This document shows, piece after piece, positions 34,701 through 46,700 of a DNA stretch of 64,000 nucleotides. Under the pieces are notes generated by a model that was not told the DNA's origin, searched no databases, and saw only the letters and a list, made by a program, of their open reading frames with translations. Each line of letters starts with the position of its first letter. The stretch's first letter is position 1. The stretch lies in the NCBI RefSeq assembly GCF_000003815.2, contig NC_049989.1, forward strand, positions 3,469,580-3,533,579, written 5' to 3'. The DNA is from Branchiostoma floridae (lineage: Eukaryota > Chordata > Leptocardii > Amphioxiformes > Branchiostomatidae). The position numbers and the translations under genes are program-made.

Positions 34701-37700
34701 GTCACTTCACAAGTCTGACATTTGTGCTGACACCATCTTCCTACTCACTACTTGCCAATCTACTGACAGTATATTCAAACAACTACAGACATACAAGAAC
34801 ATACAGACACACTTAAGCATCCATACACTGTGGCTGCAATCAGCGATCATGGTGTTTGCCAAGAATGTGACTGAAACAAGAGAACAGTAACCTTGGAAGT
34901 GTTTGTTGACAAGTTCAAGGTAGTGACAATAAATTCCACACTATTGACAGTTTTAACCTTGACCTTAAATGCTTTCTCCTTACCCTACAGTACTGCAATG
35001 GTGGAGACTTGGCAGACTATTTGCAGGGTAGGTCCAAAAATACTTTGCTGTCTCAGTGGTATTATTTAGATTTTATCTACATTATGGTAGCTGCTGCAAA
35101 CTATGGAGGGACGTAAATCTTGTCATCTATTTGGAAACTTCTCTTGTCTTATGATGCAGAGGCAAAATACTATTTTAATCTTGTGTTTTCTGATAATATT
35201 TACGAATTTGAGATGATTGGAGCTGCGTACAAGTTTGCTTTACTGTGTTTGATATTGAGTTGTGTTTTCTCCCAACAGCAAAAGGCACTCTTAGTGAAGA
35301 TACCATCAGGCTATTCTTCAAACAGATAGGTAAGGAGTGATAATGTAGTACCACGTCATACTTTGGATTGTTTTTCAAATATGACCATGCATTCCTGCAG
35401 ACTTTGAGTCTTATAATCTGTTGGCTCAACTCAAGATGGTTTTGAGCACAGATTTGTCATTTTACCAGAAAGTGATGCCAACAAAATGATGATCGGTTTC
35501 CAAGAAAGTGCTGTAAAATGCTCTGCCGTGGGTGCTAGATTTGTGGACAATTTAGACGTAGCAAAGTACGTTTTCCCAGAAGAGCTGGCATGAATCAGTT
35601 CCATGATAATACATTGGCTATTGGTGATTTTGCAGTGACTCACAACAAAACTGTGAAAGTTGACAAGATGCCACGGTGGACAGACAGCTCATTCATTATT
35701 AGATTAGACCATGCTGATTCAGTATTGACTTTATTATGTGCCCATTTCTAATAGCTATGTATTGAATGAGGCTATAGATTTGCAAAAGTTGTTTTTCTCT
35801 GCTTGTACCCATTTTGTCCCTCCCGATACCTGACTATTTGAGACACAGAATTTTAGCTCAGTCGACATTGCAAAGCAGTGATAATTAAGCTCTTAGACTT
35901 ATTTTTTCAGCCCCAATGCTCTCTCCACAAGAACACCTATCTTGTCCCCCCATTTGTCTGCCTTGTCATAATTGAACATGCAGCTAGAATGTCAAGTAGG
36001 CCCTTAATACTCACCCAGCAGCCAGGCGCCCTCTCCAAAGGCTAACGCGCCCACTAAATACTCTGGAGTAATGTTTTACTGTGCAATTAGCCGATCTGTC
36101 TGGCGTGACATATTCTTTACAATCAGCGGATCAACGTACATATTAATTACACGGTACAGAGCATGATGGAATACTGTAAAAAGGGGAAATGTTCATGAGG
36201 ATTTAATTTTACAGCAGGGAAAAAAAGTGGTCTAACCATTTGTAGTTGAAACTGCCAGCAGGTTTTACTGTTTTACTGTAAAAGGGGAAAAGTGTGTGGT
36301 GGAGGAGTCACCTTGAAAAACATGATCATAAAACCACCACAGACATTTCCATTTTTACAGTATGCAGGGTATAAAACATTGGGACAGGCAGAAAATTTTT
36401 ATACAAAGGTTAGAAAACCACAGAGGGAGACATTGCTACAGCCAGGACTGCTTAACTAGACCACTGAAGGGACCAGTAAAATCTGGTCTATGTGAATAGG
36501 TGGTCGCTATAGACAGGATTCTTAATTATGCTATTGGGAAAAATATCTAAAGGACCACCAAGAAGTGGTCACATTGGCCAGGAGATCCTTATGCTAGAGG
36601 TAGTGACTTGTAGAGATTTCACTGTATTTAGAACTACTCAGTAAGTGTGATTGTCTAGAATACACTTATTATAGGGTCTCAATTTATGGACAAAGGCATT
36701 CAAATTCAATTCAATCTCTACAACTAGATATAAAAGAGATTTACTTCCAGATGTTTTGATTGACATGCATCACTCTGGCAAAACAATTCAATACATGTAT
36801 AGCTAACTAGAAAAGATGGTGAAATTGTATTTAAATATTGTTTACCTGGATGTCTAACCTTCATAAACGTATGGATAAAAGCAATATCCTGTTATGTAGT
36901 TACATGTAGTTACATTGTTGATTTGTTGTCTCCAGCCTCTGCTATGAAGGCTCTCCATGCCAAAGGTATCATCCATCGTGACCTCAAGCCTCAGAACCTG
37001 CTTCTGTCTCACACCAGACCCAACCCTGCACCTCAAGACATCAGGATCAAGATTGGTCAGTCATCTTACTTTACTTATCTACTATTTCATTTATGAAGAT
37101 CCTCCAGTACAGGTATGGGGGAACTGGTGTTTCTTGTTAGAAGACACCTTTACAAGGCCGCCACACCGTTTTACGTATTCAATATTAGTATGGAGAATTA
37201 TGTCAATAATTCTACTACCTCATCGTCTACTGCCTACTATTTGGTCTCGTGCAGCACTTTCAATTACTGTGCAAACTCGTGTGTTATATTTAAAGGCAGT
37301 TTCTTGGCTATGCAAAACAGTCAACTAGAATATAGTTACTGTCCTTAGTGCTGAAATGTGATCCAACCCTACCACCCCTGCTACAGTAATGGTTGTGTCC
37401 TTGCTGCTGCATTATGATTACATGTACATGATTATCAGCCTGAAAAATCAGTCTGAGGCTTTGAATGAAGGAAAAAATCATGTTTTAGAGATTGAGGCAT
37501 TTTTGTAATGTTTTATTACACGATTAACACACAGTGATGATTGTTACGTAAAATTCTTTGATGATAGCCCGTTAGCACTTTTATGACTTCTCTAATAAAC
37601 AGGTCAAAATGCATATTTACCTCTGTACCATTTACTACCTGAAATCTTGTCTTTCTCTACTGAAAAACGGTGATTTATTGAAAGTACGGAGTATTAACCT

Positions 37701-40700
37701 ATTTTTGTGCTCAGTGTTAGATTAATATCTTTTCTTTTCCAACTGTCCACAGCTGATTTTGGGTTTGCCAGATACCTACAGAGTAACATGATGGCAGCAA
37801 CGCTGTGTGGCTCGCCCATGTACATGGTAGGTAATAGGTTAGAGTGGTTAATATAAAATTATGGTTAGAGTAGAAATAGTGCCTACCAATCTCACAATTC
37901 CTTCCTTTTGATTCCATTAAGTTAACAAAATGGCCAAAGTCTACGTACCCTATCACCACGTAGAGAACCACTTAGTTAGTGGCACATACATAAAGGCCTT
38001 GGGTATTTGATCCTGGATTAAATACAAAATGTAGAAGCTTCTTTTAGATACTTCTGTTATGTCACGAAAATGCCAAAAGTCTACGTGTCATATCACCATG
38101 TAGAGAGCCACTTAAGAAGTAAGACATAGGCTTTGGGTATTTGATCCTAAATGGAAATACAAAATGTAGAAGCATTGATTCTTCTCTTATGTCACGAAAA
38201 CGTGCGTGGTGTACGTGCCATATCACAATGCACATAACCACTTATGTAAGCCAACGAAGTAGATCTAGCACTGCTTGGTAAGTGGTACTCTACAATGGCA
38301 TGTAGAATTTGAGGCCTTTAATAGAAATAAATTGACGGGAGCGATATTGTTTAGGCACTGCTTCTATTAAACTTGATCAAAGGGCTGACAAATGTGTAAT
38401 TAGCCAAAAATAAGAGCAAATTGTGACAATGCAGTTGGAAATTGGAGGACAAAATAGGCATCATAAGGATGTTAGAAAGAAATTGCAGTAAAGATTTTAT
38501 AGGAGAACAAAATGACATCCTCTCTCAAAATATACTTAGAAATGCAAAATAAAACAAATTTTATTTGACAGACAGTGACTGACATGTAGTCACTCTCATT
38601 ATACACACCGCTTTCCTATCGTTGGTCAAAATGGTAATTGTGATGGAGATTGTGTCTATCAAAGCAACAGTATCCAGTGCATCAACATTGCCTCATCCCA
38701 TCAGAGCCTCAGATGGAAGCTATACAGGCTTTTCATTGACGTCATACTAATTATAATTTGAATCCTCGGACGACCATTTTGGCGGGTAATTAAATTAAGC
38801 AGTAGCATCTTTGCCTGGATAACAGACGTACGTACTGTAATCCAACATGGCACAGATGACATCACATAGAAAGCCTATATACCAGTGATGGTAAACTGCA
38901 TGACGATTGTGACATGTCTCTCCTCAGGCCCCAGAGGTGATCACGTCCCAGCACTACGATGCCAAGGCAGACCTGTGGAGTATCGGCACCATCATGTTCC
39001 AGTGTCTCACAGGCAAGGCTCCCTTCCAGGCCTCCAGTCCACAGGGACTCAAACACTTCTACGAGAGAAACAAAGTCCTCATTCCAAAGTAAGTACTGTT
39101 AAGTGTTCTCTGTCTTACCTTAAACCAGTATCAGGCTGTTGACAACCCTTGATTGAATTTGGTGATCCCCAGAAAGTTACCAAAGGTTAAAATCGCCAGG
39201 GAATCTGGCATATTTTTTGCTACCCTGTTGCTCCAGATTGTAAATTGTATAGTAATAGCAAGGACTGAAAAATGTTTTTTTTTTGCTGGCAGACTCATTA
39301 GGTGAGGTATTTCCTGCTTTGTGACATCAGCTTAACTGAACTACTGCAGTTTCAACAGCCAACTTAAAACAATTCGGATGCCTTCTTTCCCCTTTACCAA
39401 CAAAACTAAGCAGCCATTATCAGATTACTAGTTCAGCATAGATAAACAGAACTTAAATAGAAGTTTCTGAAGTAACATGTAATATCATTCCTAGCTGTAT
39501 GTCCTTTCTGTTTCATACTGAAGAATAATCTATGTATCTTTCATACATCATGAAATGTAATAGATAAGAACTTCAATATATGTTTACTATTACTACTTTG
39601 TCATATTGACCTGACCAACTGTGATGCCTTGTTTTCCATCAGCTTACCTGCTTGCACTTCCTCTGCCCTTCGAGATCTTCTCACCAAACTGTTGAAAAGG
39701 AACCACAAAGAGAGAATGGACTACGGTACGAGTACTCTAAACTAAATAGCATGATGATGTGTACATAAATGTGAACCGTGAAGCTCTTGTCACCCATCTG
39801 ACAAACTCTGCCTGTATTGATTGACAAAAGGTTTCTTGTATTTAACAGGGATCGCAGACTTGCAAACATTGGTCAATCCCAAAATATTAAGTGATGATCA
39901 AGAGATGTTTCCTTTACTTATGAAAATTTCCATTGATGGAATAAGAATTGTTGTAATCTTCCTTGTTCTTTTTGTTACAGAGGAATTCTTCATCCATCCC
40001 TTTATCTGTGGCAGTCCTACCAAGCCCAGTAAGTTGTACATGTATGGTATTATTCACCCTGTCAATTAAGTTTGCATGCAAGACAATAGCCCAGACAAGA
40101 AAGCTGGTATGAAATTTGGAGATGAAACTAGGCATGTCAAACCTACCCCCTTCCCGCATTAGAACGAAGCGGCCCGCGGGGCCGTAAATGTTTTTAAAAT
40201 AATCTTAAAAATCAACCGCTTGAATAATGCCAATCAAAATCGTTGTCTATAATCTATGGAATGTTGACTACGATACTATCTGATTTTTAGTTGACAATAT
40301 CCATATAATAAGGAGCTAAAAATCATAAAAGTTGGAGATACAGCCGGAAAAATGCCCCGTTTTGACGCCGCGCACGCGGCACGCTATTTCGAAGGCCGCC
40401 CGGCGGAGATGCAATTTTCAACTCAAAAGCCACAAGCCGCCGTGCATCGGAGAACTCTGGGAATGATTCCAGGTGAAAGGGCAGAGATGAAGGTTCACTC
40501 CAGTGGTTGCACAATTTTGCTACGTCATTCCTGGCGGAAGTTATGGGCCAGAGTAGGGAAACCTCCGAAAGTAAGTGGATATTTTTGCCATTTTTCTTGA
40601 ATTTAGCAATTTTGTTCATACACAGTGACAAATATAGATATATTGCGATCATCATGGTGTAGTTTCTGTTTCTATTTACGCGAGTTTGGCTTGTGGCTTT

Positions 40701-43700
40701 AGCGATGCGATTTGAGAGTTTTTTTAGGCAGCCCGCGAACGGCCGTGGAGGGGGAGGGGGGCGTGACATCACGGACGTCCGCGGACATTGTCTGCGCTAT
40801 AAATTCAACATATTATCATAAATTCTGCGCTATTTGACCGCAGAACGGCAATATATTTTATGTATTGTGTAGAATACCTTTCATAACCGATGATGTGGCA
40901 TATTTTGTAACAAAAAAACGTTTCACTATCGTAAATAATATGTTGCGTGCAGACACGTTATCGCCATGCTCAATCGGAATTTGTCAGTTGCATGGTATTA
41001 ATTTCGAGATCATTTTTAATTTTCTAGTTGACACAAAAGGGACATATCCTGGGCAGATCAGCGGAAACAGCAAAATAGAGACTTGTCAAAACTGTTCACC
41101 AGAGACAAGGCTGCAGACACCGAGACAACAGATCAAGTTTTGACACGTCATGTTTGGAGTTGCAATAATTGGTGACGAACATTGAAAGTTATTTGATCTT
41201 ATTGTTTTGATTTTTAAAGAAGAAAAGCTAAGTTAAGAGAAACTGAATAGAAAAGCAACCTACTAATAATAATCAGAAAGTTACTTGAACTAAACAGTTA
41301 TTTTTTAGAATGGGTAAAACATGTATGCATACTAATTAGCACTTACTATTACTAATGTCATTAATTACGATGTTAATTAGGACAACTGCTAATTAAGCAT
41401 TTGATTGTTAAAAGTTCTTTAAAGTAACATGCAATTTACATCTGTACAACCCATTTAAGTATGCCTACAACATAAATGTGATTAAAAGCCAATGTGTGGA
41501 TAGTTTTCACCATATATGTATCATTAGCATATTGCTAATTAGCATAAATTCTTAATTATTTATTGATTTTCCTAAAAGTGTGGATACATTCCTGTACTTA
41601 CGTGAACATGCAATATAGGTTAGCACTGTCTAGTTTTATTTCAGGGAATATGTAATTCAAATATGGGCAAGTGATACAATTACATGTGTTGTTGGAAGTA
41701 CTTTAGGGTAATAACCCTCATTTGCATATTTTGTAATTAATGAAAACTACAAAAATACTTCATTTTTTAATGATTAGTCTTACTTTGAATTAGAAACGTG
41801 AAGTTCTTTCTTAAGCTTGTAGCATGTTTAAGAAATACAGATTAATTGAATGGTACTATTGTGGATGAGTAGATTAATTAGGGTTAATTAGGATTAATTA
41901 ATACAAAGTAATGATGATATGTCGAGAAAACAATATTATAGTCTGTCCAGTAATATTATCTTCATGTGCTGAAAATTTGAAGAACATTTGTTAAAGCGTT
42001 TGGAAGATACATTAAAAAGTGTGTAAATAACTGTGCTTGTGGTCATTTTCGGTGCCATGTCGAGGTCAACTGTTCCCATAGGGCTAATAGATAAGCCTCT
42101 TCTAATAAAAACGTCCAACTTTTCAACTTTGAAAAATTCTAGAAAATTTCAACATTGTCGGATTTCAACACAATAAAAAGCATTGTAATCAGAAGAATCT
42201 GATCTGTAATTTGAAAGCAGTTTCAGCAACTTTAACCTTAACCAAAATTTTGGTGTGACATGCCTAATGAAACAATCAGAAATCATCCTCAGCATCCCTG
42301 GCCATCTGGAAATGATTTTCAATTTATTGACAGAGACCCTCAGAAGAATGATGCAGTAGCAGTGTTGTGTGTTTGTTGTTCCAGAATCCTTCACTATCTA
42401 GAAATGATATTCAGTTCATGATGTATTTCGAGTAAGTATGATGAAATAACGGTGTTGTGTTTGTTATTGCAGCGTCACCTGTACCGGTCCCCCTGCGTCA
42501 CACCTCCTCCTCCAGCTCACCCAGCAGCAAGTCCTCCGCCTCGCCTGCCCCCCTCCCCTTGGGCAGCTCCCCTCTGGTAAGCTTCTATCATTTTACAGGG
42601 AAGTATCTAATAAGTCCCCAACTGGTGCAATGGCCAAGTGAATAGAGTGTTCACCTTGCATTGGGTAGGTCGTGAGTTCGATCCCGGCCAAGTCAATGTA
42701 CCAAAGACTTTGAAAATGGTACGTGCTGCTTTCTCTGCTTAGCACTCAGCACAAACCCGGATTGAGGTGTTCAGAGTTTGTTTTTCCCTACTAGTACTAT
42801 GATAGTAGAAAGGAATTTGTTGCCGGCATCTTCACAAGATAGCTTTATACAGCTAGATGTGCAAAGGTAAGGTGTGACAGGTCGTTCATTATCTATCCTC
42901 ACCTGAAAATGGAGTCGGTACTAAAAAAAAATTTGGTATGATTTAGAATGACAAAAACTTATTACTTTCTCCATCAAAATGGATGTTGTTACAATCGTAT
43001 CGACATTGAGACAAGCATTGATTTCCTGTGTGCTGTTCCCAGACTGCCGCAGCCAACCTCAGACCGCGGGAGACCCCTGACCTGCTGAGCTCGCCCCAGG
43101 AGCCGCCCAGCTTCCTGGACGTGTCACGAGACACACAGAGCAGCAAGTCCTCGTCTGACCAGGAGGACTTCGTCATGGTGCCCACCAACCTGCCCTCGGA
43201 CATATCAGGTACATATTAATGTATAACGTTCAAGCACAACACTTCCATATGAAAACTGTACAGAGAGAAGCAAGTTAAAAGGATAGTTTTCTAGAAATGG
43301 CTGAAACTGATATCATATTTTAAGCAATGAAATTTAGATTTGATTTCATACCATATGTTTGATATAGATGTTTACCCTTTAGATATCTGCCCATGAAAGC
43401 ATACAGGTCATTCGACACAAGATGATAACTGTGACAAAGTAAAATTACTTACCAGTCCTGTCCTTGGTGCTTAACACTATCCACTCACAGTCTGTGAAAT
43501 ATTACCGACATGAAGTCTAACAGTTTTGTTTGTTTTTCCAGCTGAAGGTCACTTGTCACGACCAAGAGGACTGGAGAGTGCCTACAGGTAGGAACCACCA
43601 TGATGGCAAAGTTAAATACGTAACCTGCAGTTTTTGTTTTCTTGTCACAGAAAAAAGTTGTTGAGAAGATTTTTTCACAGTGTTCAAATGGCTACTAATC

Positions 43701-46700
43701 TAAAATTGATCTTTTGCAATCATTTTTTTCTGCTTGAGAAAGTTTTCAACATTTTTACCACTTTTGTATTCTAAGCTTTCTTATCTTCATTTTCCCCCTC
43801 CTTTTCTCTAATGATTGGTTGAGGATGATGCTCTCTTGGCAGCAGTCTAGGCTTTCTGAGTGTCGTCATATTTTTGTTCATAGGTACAGCTTGTATTCTT
43901 ATTTACTACCTGCTCATTTTTTTTGTGATGTTTACTAAAAAGAATGAATCACCAAAGAGACATTAATAATCGTTTCCCCTGCTGTTTTCCCCCAGTGCGT
44001 CTCCTCCCCGTGTGTCTGCCACGCCCCCCAGCAGAGCTCAGGCTCCCGTCGCCATGAGAACAGACTCCAGGTGAGAACATGACTTCTACACATCACTGTC
44101 TGATGCAGACATGCATGTTTTTATGGTCAACTACAAATACAATGATCCAGTTGTCTTGTCATGTATATCCATTATGGGTTAGACCTACTATATACTTATT
44201 ATTAGATGCATTTACTTTTGTGGTCGTTTTGTTTCATGGTAGGAGAAAGAAGAAGTTTTTTTGTGGTGCTTTAAATTCTGTAGCACAGTAGTCATGTGGG
44301 AGACATATGTGTGGTATCATGAATTCCTGGTGGAGAGGTCACAGTGAAAACAGCAAAAATGTAACCACTGTGATAGTCTCAAGATTTACAATATTTGCAT
44401 ATTAACACTACAGTCCCTTTGTTGTATTTGATGCTAGTAGATTTCATAAGTTCTAAGGGCCAAACAACTACAAATCAAGGACAAACACTGACTTTATTTT
44501 CATCAAATTTAGACCATCCAGCTTGCCCGTTCACAACCCTGTCCACCCCCCTACCGGCAGTATGGCAGAGCCCGTTCCTGTACCTTCACAACTGGAGGCG
44601 TACCATGTGATCCAGCAGCGTAGGGGATCCCTGTCTCCCAACACCCCTCCCTCCCCCGCCAGAAGAGGATGTGGTACGAGCCCAGGTGTTCATTACTCCA
44701 GTCCAAAGTTAGCAGCACCTGCTGTGCACAGGGACAAGGTAAAACACTGGAATTTTATTGCAGTTGTATTGTCTATGATCTCTTAAGATTGTCATGGGAA
44801 TCAATCAGCTGAAAGGTTTTCCAACATACACTCAAGATTGACGAATGAATACATCTAAATTAGTGAAGGACACAGCGTCTTAAAACTTGATTTTATATGT
44901 GACAAAAGATTCCTTTGGAACTCATGTGAGAATGCAGGAAAATTATTGAATGTAGCTTGTTTTAGTTTTAGAAGACAGATTGAATGGTGAGCTTGTATTA
45001 ATAAGATGTATATTACTCTTCTTACAGGGAAACAGAGTTCTTCCATACCAACCACGGTCCCTCTCACCTCAAAGTAAGCTTCACAGCATACTTGCAATCA
45101 TATGAAGCAAAACCAACGGAACATAACGGAAATATGCAATGTAGTTGTAAAATTGCTGAACGGAAATATGCAATGTAGTTGTAAAATTAAGGACCTAGTA
45201 GTAATGTACTGTAAAGCGGGAAAAGTTTGCAGGGATTTAATTTAGCCGAAGGGACACAATGGACTGTTACAGTGGTTTTACATTTTACATGTAGGGCTTA
45301 AATGCTAATGTGGAAATGTTTATGGTGGTTTTAAGTTTGTGGTGAAGAGGCCACTGTGAACATTTCCCTTTTACAATATCTTGGTTCTTCAAAGCACGAG
45401 AGTTTTCAGTCAGTAATGTTCAGGACTTGTTGTGTGTTGTACAGACCCTGAGAACCCAGCCCTCCCTACGGCAGGAATGAGACGGTCCAACAGCTCGCCC
45501 GCCTACCCCCAGCACTACCTGCAGAACACCCCACCCCAGGGGAGGTTCACCCCACCCTACTCGGGAACCCCACCCCTGGGGGCCATGGGGACGTCGCCTC
45601 GCAGACAGTCATATATGAGTAAGTCTTGCCACTTTGTACGTTTATTGATTTGCAGCTATTTGAGTGACACTGACAAAAGATACTGGATGGTTGTCTGAAA
45701 CGTCTAACCATTTCCAAAATCATATCCAGTTGCTTGAGTAACTGCTTTTTGGCACGTCTTATTACCTGGATGTCTAACCTTTATCAACATATTTGATACC
45801 ACGTTGTTACATTCATGTCTAGAGGATTGCATGATAGTACATGTGTATTTAACAATCCAATCTTTACACCATGTCTAGCATAATGTATTTTGTATGTTTT
45901 TGTTGCTACTCTGTAACTGTTCCAGATGTCATTGCTGAGTTCATTTCTCCCTTTTCTCCTCAGGCACAACACCCCCACAGCTTGGTACAGCCCTTCTCAA
46001 CATGAACCCCACCACCCTCCCTACCATAGTGGGCTCTCCCACATCCAAGTTCCCTCTCACGACGGCGGACAGCCCAGCGGCAGCAGCCATGGTGGTTCAG
46101 ACGACCCCGGTACAGTCCATGAGAGACGGCGCGGTCTTGTCACAGCTGCAGGGCTCCCGTGTGCGGGCAATCACGCCGTCGAGCATCGCAGAGTGGAGCA
46201 AATCTCCGCTGTTCAAGGCACAAGGAAGCCGGACAGGTAGGATGTTGTTTTTTGTCAGTTTGTGACTGTGACACGTGTCTGCCAAGCTGGTCTGTTACGC
46301 CAAAAGGTGGTTTTGCCGGCTATATCGATACAGATACAGAAGAAAGGAATTAAAATCTATACAGATCTTTTCATTTTTTTTTTATACTGAGGAATTCAAC
46401 AGAAAGTCACAAAAATGTAATAACTTAATAGGTAGAAACAGGTTAAAGAATTTTCTCAAATGTTTAATTGTGTGTTTGTTAGTAACCACTGGTTTGAGGC
46501 ATATACACCAATTTCATATCCCACCCTCCCACAGGTATGGGCAGAAGACAGCTGTCGTTTGGGAATGCCTCTAGTTTGCTGCGGGCAGCGTTTGGGAGTC
46601 CCAGCGGCAGTACGGGCGGGGCCTCATCATCCGGCAGCATGGAGGTGTCCATACCAATGAGGAGCCAAGGTAAAGGACATGGAACTCTTCTTTTACTGGT

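Noticed and set aside
40323-40772. 149-residue ORF on the minus strand overlapping an 82-residue plus ORF
   Set aside because: It lies wholly inside a ULK intron in a CG-rich repeat-like block, has no recognisable domain, splice context or poly(A) signal, and opposing ORFs are expected from the composition.
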